From contig VWZX01006814.1 in assembly GCA_013399015.1 (NCBI GenBank), positions 2,294,001-2,358,000 on the forward strand: DNA of 64,000 nt. The letters run 5' to 3'. This stretch comes from Galbula dea. Taxonomy: Eukaryota > Chordata > Aves > Piciformes > Galbulidae. A program made the position numbers and the translations under genes. Below the pieces are notes generated by a model, which was not told the DNA's origin, made no database searches, and saw nothing but the letters and a program-made list of their open reading frames with translations. Positions within the stretch are counted from its first letter, which is position 1. The number at the start of each line of letters is the position of its first letter. Of the stretch, positions 1 to 14,700 are shown in pieces.

Positions 1-2845
1 TTCAAAGGTCGTGATCTAATAATGAAATTAAATCTATAGGGTAACTCAGTGCTAGCATGAGTACACCATCCTCTTCTCTGACTCTGCTGTCACTATTTCT
101 GTTCTTGCTCGCTTCTTTTCCTATTATTTTTCTTAATCTTAAAACAAATCTGGAGCTCATGTATCTTTCTTTCTCTCCGCTAATTGCTGATGGCTCACCT
201 TACTACGTTCACAAACTCTGACCTCTCCAAACAGGCAGTTTGGATGTGCAATCTTTTCATAACTGCAACACTCTCAGACCTCCTTTGCTGTTTAAATCTC
301 TAAAATAAGTCATGATGTACAAACAGTGAAGAACTAAATTCATTGGACTGAAAAACAACCCTTGTAGGGCAACAGCAAGTGCTTAAATAGGACAACTGTG
401 AAACTGTACTGCCATTGAACACACTCCCAGAACTTCTAGCCCAGGCATTATTCCACCAAAGAAAATTCCCAGAATTTATGCCATATTGTGTCTAAAACTT
501 ACAAACTTTTTAAACTTTTTTTTTTAAATCTCAAACCCTTGATCCACACCATTATTCCCAATCAGGATGAAATCCTGTAGGATTTGTCCAGAAAGAGAAT
601 TTAGGGATGTGGGGGAAAAAAAACAGCTTCAGAAACCAGCTATGGGTCTCCTAAAATTCCATCTCTGAATTTCAGGCTTTCATTCCAACTTCTGGCTTAC
701 TGTGAAGCCTTTTCATTCTTACTTTCCTCCTGTTGTTAATTAATAACTGAGCATAAATACTCTTCTTGATATCACACAGCAGGACACATAAATATTGAAA
801 GTCTACCTTATTTTTGTGGTCATTACTAATAGCCGCTGTTTAGTACAAACCACAATATCTAGCACATCAAGGCATCTTCTGTTGCTATGATGAAACCATT
901 TGATGCTTAGATCAAAATATTTCTTTCATAGCTGAACCCTGGGGAGTACTCACACCATCCCACTTCAGCAATCTAAATTAAGTAAGAATTTAGGGTGAAG
1001 CCTCCAGATAATCTATGAAAAACTACATACACCTCACTTAGAGGTTGAACAACCTCTCTTGGCTCTTTCAAGCAAAGAGTAAGATTTCAAACTTTGGAAT
1101 CTTAGAGACCCTGGAAAGATATGAGTTTCCCAGGTGTCAAACTCTAACATTATAACATACAAGGTACTGGATGCAGGAGGGCAGACTTCAGTCATCAGCA
1201 ACTGTGCTTGTTAATTTGAAATGGAAAATAATATTTCAGCTACGTTCTACCTCTGAAATATGATTTCAGTACTAGAATGCAGCCTTTCAACACTCTCTGG
1301 GGTTTTCTTCAAAATTCCAGAAGAGATTTTTTCCAAAGTAAAAAATTTATGACAGTGTAACTTTTTATGAACACTTCTACCAATAACTATGGAATGTCCA
1401 ATGGAAAAAGAAGGTTTTTGATAGAAAGTCTGTAACCGGCTTTGCTAAAATCAGATCTCATACACAGTTTATACTCCTTTGTTTCTCTCCCTTTATTATA
1501 CTTGAGACAGCACAAAAATGTGCTGATTTTTAAACATGAAAAAAATTGCTTTTTCCTGATCCTTTGTAGGATCATATTCTTTTGTGAACTCACTAAATTT
1601 GACATTTCTGTAAGCATCAAAATTATTCTAGAGTTTTGGGGAGGGGAGGAAACAAATCTACTTTTTGCATCATGATTATAATTTGTCAATTTTTATTTAA
1701 ACTTTGAATATTTTTTGTCTTACAACAACAATGACTAAACAAAAAGCCCTACAATTACAATTACATGTCTATTCTTATGTCTATTGTTTCCCTCTTACCT
1801 TGTCACTTGGACCCATCAAATTACCCTTACAGATAATGGGCTCGCTCCTTTGACTAGACATAGGAACTTGTATAGGATTTAAGATGTCTGAATATAGTCC
1901 GTATGAAGGTAATATATTACTATTGTTACCATTATTATATTATCTTTATTATCATAATATCTAAGGCTCCACCTGGGACCAGGGTCCTACTTTTGCTAGG
2001 CATTGGATAAAGAGCAAGAAGTAATCCCTCAAAGCTTATAATTTAAAGAATAGAATTCCTATGTAAATGAGGTCTGGTATTAATTTGATGATGTCACTAC
2101 TGGTATTTCAGTCTTAGACCACAATCATTTTTCAGTGAGAAAGGTCACAAAAGCAAGATGACCACAAACAGAGCAGCTTGCTCTGTACCTACTCCCTTGT
2201 AATTAAGAGATTGAGTTGGGAGGAGGAAAAAACATAACACTTGGGAGTATTTTATTAATTATTTTTCAGCTTGAGTGCACAGGGTAAATGTAGCCTCAGG
2301 CAGCTTTCACTGATGTGACTCACATCTCCATGATGTCAGAGCTTTTAGTGACACTAACAGGCTCATATTTTGCAAAGAATAAACTATTCTCTGGTGTATT
2401 AATTAAGCCCAGGCATGTCCTGCAGAGAAGCAATGCAAAACCATAAGAAGTGTTGCGTGGTGAGTTTAATGCCTATAAAACTTGTGACTTGACAACTGCT
2501 GAGCATGAAATCTCTCATTAATCCACAGAATGGAGACAGCATGTATAAGAGCTGTGTGTTTCCCCACCACAACCATGCCTTCAGTGGCCAAGGTCCTGAT
2601 GGTTAGTCAGCACTGGCCTCTTTGCCCTGAGGGCAGCCAACAGACTACCTACTGATTTTGAATCACAGCATTATTTTCTATTAGTTTCATAAGAATGCAA
2701 AAGGGAGTTTGGGACACTGGTAAAAATCACAATGGAGCTGTTTACAGAAATAAGGAATTACTGCTACATATTTTTTGGAGCTGTTATTATCTATCATGTG
2801 TGTTAACCCATAAAGTGACGTTAGTTTCTTTGCATGGCCCCTGAA
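1..2845. other. Non-coding stretch, nothing recognised
   Basis: AT-rich, CpG-poor sequence. The frames at 1387-1689 (-) and 1442-1675 (+) overlap on opposite strands and show no domain, signal or family resemblance, so I treat both as chance. No repeat family was recognised by eye. Confidence 0.6.
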
Positions 2846-2932
2846 AAGCAAGAAACAAAAAAATCCACCTCCCCCACAAAAAAAAACCAAAGCAAAACCA
2901 AACCAAAAGACCCACAAAACTCAAAACAATCC
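2846..2932. repeat. A/C-rich low-complexity tract
   Basis: About 87 bases made almost only of A and C on the plus strand, in degenerate CAAAA/CCAAA units, read as G/T-rich on the other strand. It belongs with the G/T-rich tracts at 3.5, 7.46, 20.97, 39.2, 52.05 and 59.2 kb. The open frames across it (2687-2981 minus, rich in F, W and G) are products of the skewed composition and are not genes. Confidence 0.8.
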
Positions 2933-3536
2933 AGCTACCCCAGCTGCTCCATAACCTCAGTCCATGTTTATTGGTTCTCATGGATTCTTTCCTTGTGCCT
3001 TCCTGGAGGGCACAACATAGGGTGTCACAGAGGATTCAGTCCACTCAGATGAATTGTATAAAGGAAAAGAAATCCTTTTCAGTGGCAAAAAACCTCAAAA
3101 CCAGCAACAAAGGAATTCCTGCCATGTTTCCTATTGATAGTCTCCCACAAGCCAATCATTTTAAAATGAAAATACCACAGAGTAAATAAACAAGTCTAGA
3201 AATTGTGTGTTGAAGAAGCCTTAATGCTTCAAAGTTTAAAATGCTAAAAAATGAAATTATTTCCAGAATAAATATCACTTGTGGCAATTTTTAAAGAGCA
3301 TCTCATAAAGAAGACACAACAGAAGTTGTATTCCCTCTGTCATCTTCCTTTATTTTAGAGTTCTGAAAAGCACACCATTTCCAATTTTTTTTTTTTAATT
3401 TGAATTTAAATTTTTTTCTATTTTTCATATTTTTTAGCACTAAATTATGAAGTTTCCTTACTCTTCCCCTCAGTGTCAAATCTGACACTGCTGGAGAAGT
3501 TTAGAAATTAGACTTTCAATTATAGGGCTCCATTTA

Positions 3537-3605
3537 TGGGTTTGGGTTTGTTTGGTGGGGGTTTTTTTGTGGTTTGGTGCTTTTGGGGGTTTGTTTTTGT
3601 TTTGA
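3537..3605. repeat. G/T-rich low-complexity tract
   Basis: About 70 bases of degenerate TTTGGG/TTTTTG units on the plus strand. It lies 600 bases from the A/C-rich tract at 2846-2932, which has the opposite strand sense. No unit is exact enough to call a microsatellite. Confidence 0.8.
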
Positions 3606-6600
3606 CTTACATTTCAAAAGTTTGAAAATCTGTAGAAAAAGGAAAAGAGAACAGCAACCTAGGAAAGTTCATCCCAAATCTAAACTTCTGTGGCTTGCAT
3701 GAATATTTATTAAACAACGTTTCTCCTGGCAGCTTGAAATTCTTGAAGATTAGTATTGTGAAGGAAAAGGACAGCATAGCCTGATTCTCCAGAAATACCT
3801 CTCTGGTATCTCACGTAGTCAGTTTCTCAGTTTGCAGCTTAAATGGCTCATCTTTACCTGCCAAAACCAAGTAATTTTTGAGACCAATAACACAGGTCAC
3901 TACTGGCATAGACAGCTAAATGCAATTTCACCAAGTTTCTGCCAATACCTTCAGTGTTCATTCAAAGTGTTCCAAGCTAATGTGCTTCCACCTTCAACCA
4001 CCTACTGAAGCTGAACAAAATGAGAATATTTTTCAATCTGAATTCCCAAACGCAAACTACTTAAAATAGCAAGAACCTCTTCCTCACGCTTGTTTCACAC
4101 CTAATTCACTGAACATTTGAGTGTTTGTCAGGAAGACATGTGAGAAGGGTGTAATATGGTCTCAGCCCAACATTCTGTTCAGACCTCCGGGTTAGCTGCA
4201 TTTTTGATCTTGCCCCACATAACCACTGAAATGTTCTTATGTCCTTGTTCTCGGTGCCTAACAGTGTGTCCAGGTTTGCCTCAGGACTGTAGCCCTCCAC
4301 ACTACCCTGTAACTATTTTCAAGGTTTGATGATTCAGATAAGCTGTAGTGTTTGCCTTTATACCTACTGTGGAGTACACAGACATCATCTTGATTTGCAA
4401 GCAGACCATACTGAACTAGATTTGGACTACACTGAACCACCACATGTTCAAATTATAAGGTAAGATAACTTTTTTCCAAGTGGGGTATCATGACTAGAAA
4501 GCCAACAATCTTCCCTTCCTATATACGATTTCAAATCTTTCATTTTTGTGCCCAGCAATACAGGTTAACCTTTCAATCCACTTTGCTTAGCTATTTGAAA
4601 CAAATATTTATTTAACTTCAGATAAAAACCAAACCATGTGTCAGTAAGAAGTACACTGTTTTTGTAGAATATGTGACGTAATTCAGAGCCACATAGAGAT
4701 CAAAAAGTGTAACTTTGGAAACATTTGCGTATGTGTAGGATAGTTTAAATACTATAAACATCTGTAAAACCTCACAGGATCCTACAAGGAGTCTCTTTAC
4801 ATATCCTACACCTCTAAAGAGAAAGACAAAGTCGTTGAGCTCTTCCACATACTTCATAGCAGCTCCCTCAAGTGGCTATAGAGCAGAGTATTTTATTGCA
4901 ACCCGTAGCAATAGTCACCAACAAGAACCATGCAGTTCTCACTACCCTTAGGTCTGCTTCTCACCACCTTTGGGTGGTTAAGACCACTGGAAATACATTT
5001 TGAGATGTTTCAGGTGCAAAGGCAGGCTGGGATAGGCAATTGCAGAAGAGAAGTACAGACAAAAAAGGAATGGGAGGAAGAGACAGAAGGTTATAATCAA
5101 AGATGAATGGATTGACTTTCAATGCTTAAGATGTTTGCTAAAGTCTAAAGATTAAGGTGATTTTTTCCTGTAGTGTAGGCTTTTTAGAATGAATTAGTTT
5201 GGGATGTTTGCTAGCCTTCACAGTAAGGCTTGTTTGCCATAACTATTTTTAAAGGAATGTTTTCCTAGCAAAATGCTAGGATAAATGCAGGCTAGGTTTC
5301 AAATAAACAAGGTAAGTGCTGTGTCTCCACACTACACATGAAGCCACAGGTCAGAGGCATCCTTCCTAGAGTGAAATTTCTAATGTCATCCTGTGAGGTA
5401 CAGAAGATATCTGGTACTATAGATCTCTTGTAGTCTGAGGAAAGCCAACCTCTTCTGTTTCCTTGCATGTCTCAGCTTCTGGCTCACCTGGAGCACAAGG
5501 TTTTGCTTCTAATTTCACCACTTACATAGACCTTTTTCGAGATGTTGGAAAAAGTTACCTCACTCCTCCATAAGCTCATATTTTTTCTGCTCTTTTATTA
5601 AATTTTCTGTGTACTTGTTCTGCCAGCCTTGGCTCCTGAAAGGATCTAATAAATAATAACTAATTTGCAGTTCAAACAAAAGAATTTTCCAGGTTGATTT
5701 AGGGAGGGAAGATATTGAAAACTCAGAGCCCTGGGAAATATGAAAATTGTTCTGCATATAACATAAAGAAAATGCACCACACATGGTAATTATAATTTCT
5801 CTATTAAAGTCAGAGAAACTGTGGCAATTTTTACACATTGAAGATGTGGCTTCTTTACTACTAGGAAGCACAAATTCCCCTTTAGATTTGCTTTTGGTTT
5901 TTTTTAGTATCTGAAGTAGAATTGTCTTTCCTCCTGGGCTATTTTTAAATGATCTTGTTCCTGCAATGATTATTTTTTTGTGACAAGACATGAGACTATG
6001 TAGTCACAGGTAGATTTCTGGTGGTTCCTAAGCTAATTGGTTACCTCTGAACCAGAGGATTTCAGTCTTAACTGTCTTGGAATATCCTAAAATTTTCCAA
6101 CAGAAATGCACCCCTAGCCCCCTGAGACTGAATCTACTTTATTAACAAGAAGCTTTTCTCAGCTGTGTTGCATTGATTCCTTTGCTCACTTGTTGAAACC
6201 TACTGCTGTGCGCTCTCTGGCAGTCTGCAACAGGAGCAGACTCTGCTCTGAGACAAACAGCTCCCAGTTTTGGGCCTTTGTAAAACATGACTAGAGCTAC
6301 CTACTGAAATATGAATTCATTGTCTTTTCAAGCCTCAGAGCCTGATTATGGCTGCATAAACCCATTGCATCAATAGAACCAACAGATCTGCACAGGTGTG
6401 AAACCAGATACAAATGAATCCCTTCGTTCCCACAGCCCTCACACTCAAATCTATTTTCAGTGCAATCAGAACTTTGGCTACTTTAGCAGCTTCAGACCAT
6501 GACATTGTTCTACATGCACTAGTCAAATACTGAGTCTATTCATCAGGGGTTTTGTGTAATGCAAAACACAAAAACAGAGCTGAATTTTCTCAATAATTAC

Positions 6601-7460
6601 ACATTTACACCTCATTTACTTTTTTTACTATTGCGTATTATTTTCTCCACTTCTTTTCTTGCAAGAGTGTATGCATGCATAAATATTTTGTAAATAGATA
6701 GCACTTTCTCATCCACTGTAGGACAAAGCTATTCATTCTTGAAACCATTGCCTCTATTATGTATAATTCTCACCAAAGAGAGAAACAAAGCACCTTTTTT
6801 TGTTCACTCAGTTGTGGCCCATATCCAATGAAACACTTCACCATAAGCTTGCTTTTCCCCAGAAATGGGAGGGTAGCTATAGGACAGGGCAAATCTCTGC
6901 AGCACAAAAGGTGTGTTATCCATCACTACAGTAAGTTAATCAAAGACAGATGCCTACATAGTTGATTTAGACAACTGGGGTAACAGTTTTTGACTATCCT
7001 TCAGAAATTCAGAGACTAGTGGGCTCAGGGATTCTGTTCATAATGGAGGCACACAACAGGCAGTAGGACAGCCTCAAAGCTCATGACATAACAGAAAATT
7101 ACTTCACGTATGGCCCTCCTTGTGTTCTCTGATTATCACATTTTAGAAACTGAAGCATTTGATGAAAACCACTGGACTACAAATTGGTGCCTTCAACATC
7201 TAGCTTCTTACATTCACAGTATGACCTGCTCATTATACCCCATTAAAAGGGTAAACATGACAAGATAATGGATTCATTTTGGCAGCAGCTATGCACTTTG
7301 ATTTTTTTATTATTTCTACTTTGCTAGCTCACATTGAAAAATCCAAGAGCTCTCTTCAGTTGCTAATCAATGAACAGCTAGACTCTCATGTTCTCGGCTT
7401 AATATAAAAAAAATGACAGAGACATTTCTCACTATCAAACAAGAATTGGTTGTGGAGTTT
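3606..7460. other. Non-coding stretch, nothing recognised
   Basis: Unique-looking AT-rich DNA. The longest frame, 143 codons at 5560-5991 (-), has no recognisable domain, no convincing splice sites and no supporting neighbours. It is K/S/I-rich, as expected for chance translation of AT-rich DNA. The shorter frames are treated the same way. Confidence 0.55.
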
Positions 7461-7490
7461 TAAGGTTGGGGTTTTGGGGTTTTTGTTTTG
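7461..7490. repeat. Short G/T-rich tract
   Basis: A 30-base run of TTGGGG/TTTTTG-type units on the plus strand, the shortest tract of the G/T-rich class in this window. Confidence 0.6.
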
Positions 7491-10400
7491 CAAAGTTTAG
7501 CTTGCTCTCTAAATATGCTTTACTACTTTGCTTTTCAGATTATCTCAATCTGAACTGCTAACTTTAAACACCCTTGAAGCTGGTGGTCTGAATTTATGTT
7601 AAAATCATCAGTATATATTAAATTGTCCGCAGCCCAGGTCCATTTTATAGGTTAACTAAAAGCACTGCTCTTCTATCTTGACAATTTAAATACATGGCTG
7701 AGTAATCATACTTCTAGTCCACTTGCACAGACTTGTGTTTACTGAATATGTTTATGTGTCTAATGCATGAAATATGGAACCAGAAAAATGCAGAGGATCT
7801 ACCCAGTAGTTTTCTGGCCCCTGAAACAAAAGGCTATTTTTCATGTATAACCTCTCCTCAGCACTCTGTCAGAGGAAATAAAAGAAAGAAGCAGGGAAGA
7901 GAGAAAGCTCCTTTTAAGGCTCCTGAAGCTTTTAATTGAATCAGTGATTCAGGAAATCTCATTCTCCCTTCTGCTTTCTCTGAAATGAAGGAGAGAGAAT
8001 GAGCAAATTTCTGTCAGTTAAACAGATGCTTGGTGCATGCAGACACTTTTGTATGATGTATCACACTTTGTGTGATCTGCTGCTAGGGGTATCAGTGTAG
8101 GATTCACTAAATGCCTTTCCTGTAAAAATTTGAAGACTTTCTTGAAAGTAAAAGATACCCCTATAAAATTAGGCTTGTGACCATACTTCACTTATCACAG
8201 GACTGCACAAATAGTAAGGTTTTAATAGCCTAAATAACAGCATCTCTAAGATGTCAAAATTATTTGCATTAACTTCCAGCGGAGACAGCAATAAATCTCC
8301 TGCACTAGCATGTTGTGTACCTAGTTGTGATTAATGGTATGCTTAAACTTCGTATATCTTCCTACAATGTGATTAAGAGGAAGAGCCTATTAGATCAAGC
8401 TTAGAACTAAGATAAATGCACCTTTTCAGTGAAACTTCAAGTTTTAGCCTAAGTGTTTTCTTAAGTGATATATAAAAAAAAATCTTCAGACAAGTTCTCC
8501 AAATGCTGCATATTTGTCTAACTCCATATTTAGGCTGATTTACATCATGGCAAAATATGGCTTAATTAATAGTTTTCTTACAGTAGAAGACAGCACTAGC
8601 CCTCTGTTCCTTTAACACTATGTATAAAAATACAGCTCCATCATTGCAAAGAGTTTAAACACTTCTGTGCTTCACGGTAAACAGCCTCTATATATTTCCA
8701 TAGTGAAGCTGAACAATGAACTCTACTAAAACATCTTGCCTGTAATTATTTTCCTCCATCCATTCTTTGTGTAGCAGAGTAAGGTTATCACTGAATTTAC
8801 GTAGCACAGACTAACTAAGCAGAGCATGTTTTCCATGTACAAAAGGCAAGATGGGAATACCTTCGCAAATGAATACAGCAATTTTTCTCTTCTGGCCACT
8901 GATGCCTGAGAGTTATTATTTGAAGGAGGAGATGAGGAGGCTTGTTTGTATTTTGGCTTTTTTTTATAGGCAGTATGTAGAAGTGTAGTTGAGCTTGCTG
9001 GAAAATGACTTCAACTGATAGAATGACAAAAGCATTCTTGATCTCGAGCATGGTGCTTGTTTATGTTTCTGACCAGGGCTATCATGAGCTCAGTAGAAGG
9101 GAATTTCATCTGCAACTCCTTTTTGGCAAACCTATCTCTCCTCTTCAGCCCTTGGTCTGCTGGCTGCAGCATCCCTAGGCTGGTCTGGCTGGGAAAGCTT
9201 GCAGGAAGCTTTTAGACTGAAATCCCTCTGGTTGTTTAACCTGACAACATGAAGGGTAAATGTACCTTAGAAATGACAGTAGAACACTGAGAAAGCCCAA
9301 ACTTAAAAAGTAGTGCTGTTTAGTATGAGGGTCACCTAGCTATGAGATGGCAATGAATTTGCTTAGGCTGGAAAGGAGAAACAACTAGGATTACTGACTG
9401 TGTTTAACAGCAAACAGCAGGACTATTCTGGCATTGTAACTTTTCCACCTGTGACATGCTGACACTAAAGTAGGAAGGACAATATGAATGTGACGGCATT
9501 ACCCTTACATTTTATGTATGTGCTTGTAGTATGGTACAGGAGGTCTACCACTCACCTGGGCATTTTCCAACACCCTTGACACATTCCTTATCTCTGCCTA
9601 GAAGTTTTATTTGGACTTTAAACATTTGCCTAAGTGGTTCTATAAGTGGAAAAGTCTGGCTTCTGTTTCAAAACCCCAACTCTGTTTGTCTATTCTTACC
9701 TATTCTTATTCTTTTCTTAGTGAAATTAGTAAATACAAGGTCACAAAGTTCAGATGTTTTTTCCTCTGCTGTTATTTGGAAAATATTTTTGTTAATATAG
9801 CCACAAATTAAATTTTGAAAACTGCAGGAAGGTTCTAATAGCAATTGCAAGCTCCTAGTCTTTAAATAGTTCTCAAGTTGTTACACTTCAAGACACAGTA
9901 TTGTGACTTGACAAAATAGATTCTTTATGTTTCTTTCTCATAACTACAAAATCTGTTTCTCATTTGGGATTTAATGGAGAAGAATCTTCTGCTCTGCTGG
10001 TGAGCCATGTAACGTAGCTGGGAAAGTTCTGGCATTTTCACTGCACCTGTTTGTTTTCTTACAGTGTTCAATGCACATCTGAAAACTCTTTTGCATTATC
10101 TTTAAGAGGCTATAAAAGACAGTTTCTTGGAAAGTTTTTATTTAAAAAAAAAGTATAGAGCCCAAATAAAGAGTGACACAATAAGCAGAGAATTTCTCAT
10201 TGTCTCACAAGATTAACAGGTGCTTCTGAAGAAGCTGTGAGAACCTTGCCTTGACCTCTCCATCACGTCAGAGAAGGAATGAACTGGAATGAGAAAGAGA
10301 TTAACTCTAGTCTTAAAATAAAAGGTTTAATATTCTCTGCCAAAGTTGATATCATCTAGCAACTCCAGATATTTTTGTAATCCTCACTGTAAATTCCCCT

Positions 10401-11690
10401 CTCTAGTAGCATAGTAATTTTTTATTAAATGTCTCATCTGGGAGTTAAAAGACAAAATAGAAAAATTCACCATTTACAGCCTTTGTGCACACACTCTATA
10501 CATAATTGTGAACTAGAGAGTTTGTGATTTCCATCAGCCTTACTCCTCTTTTCTAATGCTGTTCTAGCATTTTGGGAATGTGATGGCTGCACAGCATAAC
10601 AAAATGGTGAATCTACAGCATAATTTGGGAAAGCTCTGCATTCACTAGTGGTTCTGTGGATATCCCTGCCAAAGGATTCTGTAGGCTTCGAAAGTTTACT
10701 TGCTCTTTAGAAGATATTGTATTAACTGAAGCAAAAGAAATGCATTGAGAGTTACTACATTCACAGAAATCACATTCAGCTCCCAAAGTCCCTGATCTGA
10801 CAATGGCTGAGGAGACGGCAAGGTGAACAATTATATGTGCTTGCCTTGTATTTACCCCAGAAAAGTGTTTTCCTTGTTATGAAAATGTGCTGTTCAATAC
10901 CTGAAAGATTTCTTATCCACAATAAAAGTTCAAACTGAATAAAGAGCAGTTAAATTTCCGGAAACTACAAAACTGGGATACAGTCCATGATCCAGAGTAA
11001 AGTGTCATCGTGTTCAACAATACTGACAGTATGATACCATTCAGAAGCTGATTAAAACTATACATATCTCTTTAATGCTTTCAACATTTTAATCCACATG
11101 TTCCTGTTAGAGGACTAAATGTTAATATAGAACTCCACATAGTACAGTCAAATACCAATTAGTAATTCAATATTTCTAATTCACCAGAACTGACCTCACT
11201 TAAGTATAGAAAATAAACGACAAAATATGTTTAGGCTAGTGCATTTTACAAGGGGATGTGGGGGTGGAGGGAAATTAAAGCTGATATTAAACTTTAGCCC
11301 ATGGACAGTAACAGTTGTTAGGACAGACAGGTAGTATGTTAAAGGTGAAATGGTTAAGGAGCCTCATGAGTATGAAAAACTTTCAATTACTGCTTATTGA
11401 CCCATTGTGTGACAAGGGACTGGACCTTACAAAGCATGCCAAAAGGACAGGACCGCCTCATGGGACACTTGCTGATTTCAGTGGCCCAGTGCCCAACTCA
11501 TAGAGCCAGAAACTCAGCTGCTACTGAGATTATGGGGATTGACAGAGGAATCAAACTCAGAAAAGACAAGCCACCCCACCATAATATATTTTGAGTTTGC
11601 AAAATCTGTTATATCGTATGATGAACCCTGATTATGCTGATCACTGGAAGTATGTGCCCTCTGTTAACCTTTCTTTAGTTCAAACTCACC
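7491..11690. other. Non-coding stretch, nothing recognised
   Basis: Unique AT-rich sequence. Frames at 8815-9051 (-), 9531-9800 (+), 11315-11503 (+) and 11397-11594 (+) overlap other frames or lack any family feature. A slightly GC-richer patch near 9.1-9.2 kb has no coding character that I can see. Confidence 0.55.
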
Positions 11691-11735
11691 TTTCAAGCTA
11701 AACAAAGCCAACAAAAGCCAACCAAAGCCCAGAAA
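11691..11735. repeat. A/C-rich low-complexity tract
   Basis: Repeated AACAAAGCC/AACCAAAGCC-like units on the plus strand, imperfect and about 10 bases each. Degenerate simple repeat. Confidence 0.5.
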
Positions 11736-14700
11736 AATCTGTTCACTTCACCATCTGTCTACCTGGACAGCTATCTGTGCTACCTCATCTACATCTGACC
11801 AGCTGTATACCACAGACCATAAAGTTAATTCAGTTTCATCAAAACTTGGATTATGGCAAAGGCACATCTTCTGGGAGGGTGCTTAGACTTGTGAAAACAT
11901 CAAGACACTAAAAATTCTCCTTACATTATTTCAGTGGTTAGTCTCATTGTTTCAAATGTACAGTTTACTATTAATCTGCATTTATTATCTTTTACTTTAT
12001 CCCTCCTATCTATGCAATCTTGTTGCAATCTTCACTAAATTGTTTTAGTTCTCTCAATCACTGCATTGTAATCACTGTTTCTTTCCTGCCTCTCACAGTA
12101 AGTAGAGGAAACTGGCATATTTCAGTATGGGGCAACAGGTAGGACATGATCCCCTCAGGGTTATTACACTAAGTCCCCTGAAAAAACAGACTGTATCCAA
12201 CACCTCTGCCCTTTCAGCTGCTCCATAGAGCCAACACTCTTAACTGCACCCACAAAGCCTACAAGAATCAATGGAGGAGCATGAATGTCATCATTTAAAA
12301 AAAAAACAGAAAAAAATCTGTTCATTGAAATCAATTGATCTTTTTCAAGGTTGTTTTTGAAATCTATCTGCATAAACTAGAAGGTTTTAGTCCTGGTTTC
12401 TGTATGTTTTTTTCTTATGCAGCTAGATGTTATGTGTTATTTCATAATAAGCACTAGCTTTTCTCTTTATCTTCTTTCCTTATGAAACAGGGTCAGCAAA
12501 AGAGGACGTTTAAGTAAAAAAACCTGGCACAAATATAAAAATAATCACTTTTTTTTTTTAGAAAAAAATGAAACAAAACACAACACAAAACAAAACCAGT
12601 ATTAAAATGCAAATATCTTCTTAAGGTAGGGACACAGGATTCAGCTATCAATCAAAGAAAAAATTCTGCTTCCTTCTGCATCATGGCAAACCACATTTCA
12701 TCAATTTATGATCACAAACGCTACCATGATTCTCTTAGCCATTTTTCTCCACGCTCTTCACTGGATTTAGCACTATTAGCACCTTTGGAAGCCAAAGGAC
12801 ATTTTGGGCAAAGTGTATTTTTCAAAGTTTATTCTAGGATATCTAAATGGAATGTGTGAAATAATTCTACTCTACTTACTGTAAAGAGCTGCAGCCCAAG
12901 ACGACTGTTCAGTTTAGTGGATATTATCCAAAAGACACAGATTTACTAGAAAGAAGCTAGGAAAACAGCAGAATTATTGCTGGTCTAGAAAGCACAACCT
13001 CTGAAAAAGGCCTAAAAATAATTATCTTTAACATGAAGTAAACATGGTAAATCATGAAGTACATAAAAGACACTTACAAAATGGAGAAATCTGTTCATAA
13101 TGGGCCTAAGGGCAGCCAGAAAGATTGAGGTGAAATAGTAAGAAAACATTGAAGTATAGAAGATTAAGAACAGATTAGGCAGACATTTTGGGGGGGCTAA
13201 TTAGGCAAAGATTATCTGGATCTAAGGCAAAGGAATGGAGAAACTGACCTTTTCAAACACTGTCAAGCTCTGTTTTCCTCTGATCCAGATGATGTTTTTC
13301 CTATTAAGTAAATAAGATTTGCTCACACACATATTGTTATAGCCCTACTAAAAGGGCTGAAATCTTTCCTTATTTCTAAACATTATTTCATTTCAATTTT
13401 TTTCATTGTATGCATAGATTATAATTGCAGTGAAATATGAATGTTTGGAAGGTGTCAGATTCTGAAAATAAAGGCTTTTGGTTAATAATAAATATGCAAC
13501 ATTTATGATGCATAACCATGAGAAACTATTACAAAGGTATTAAAATCAAAGGAAAGATTTTCAGTTTATGAAAGAGGGCTAGAAAAGCAATTGAAAATGA
13601 GAAAAAAATCAGTGAAGAGTATTAAAAAGAAAAGTGGCTGGATCTTGCAAATGAGAGAGGGCATCATCTGATTCATATAAGTTCTACAGCACATTTCTAG
13701 TTAATCCCTTATTAGTGAAGTACTTAAGAACACGTTGAAAGTTAAGCATGAGCTCAAGTGTTTGTTGATTAGTGGAAAAAGACAGATCATAGCCAGTAAC
13801 TGAAGGGACTCTTCAGTGGAAATGGTACTTGAGATGTCTAAGGAAAAGCCAGGACCAGTGCAAATAATTTCACAGGAAATACCTAGTGGACAAGCTCTAA
13901 TGACATCACAGTTACTGCAGGAAAATACGACCACAACAGATCAAGCGTAACTATGTATTTTACCTCATTGACGCAGAAATTACATACTAACCCCTGTCTT
14001 TTTATCTCACTTGTGTGCATGTCACTATGTATGGTACTAGTGGGAAACAATACAGGTGTGACAGCAATAACAAGTGGAAAACCAAGCTTGCAACCAAGGA
14101 AATGAGTCTCTGCATGTAGATAAAGTTTCAAGGTCATGTTCTCACAATTTATCTAATGACCTAGTTATACTATCTTTGGGATGTTCAGTTCAGAGACATT
14201 AAATGAAATTAACTCTATGGTTGATTACTCAACCTTTCATTTCTCTTAGTTAATATTTGTATTGCAGCTCAGAATATCTGAATTATTCTCAAGGTGTCTA
14301 CTCACAGAAATGTAGAAAAACTCACAGCTCACACTATGAAACGCAGGCTAGATGGGTTTATTAAAAGCAAATCATTCTAATGTTGTATAGAAAATATTGT
14401 AGAAGAGATCTTGTTCCACTATAATTCTCCAATTTCATTACCTCTTTTATGAATCTACTTCTTGTAAACAATTCTGTAAAGAAACAAATGCAAACGCTTG
14501 AAGGCTTATCTATTACATTTTAGAGCCTGATAATGTTGCTGTATCTTATAAATAATCCTTTTATTTTGCAAAGAAAACAAATCTTTAAGTACCTACATAA
14601 TACTCAGAAGCGCTGTATAGATGCAGCACATTAGGTGCTAATACTACTAAAACACTAGCCAAGAAAACTATCCATGTTATTTACATTGTTTTCCATGCTA

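Noticed and set aside
5560..5991. Longest open frame, 143 codons (-)
   Set aside because: No domain, no family likeness and no splice support; the length is within chance for 64 kb of AT-rich DNA on six frames.
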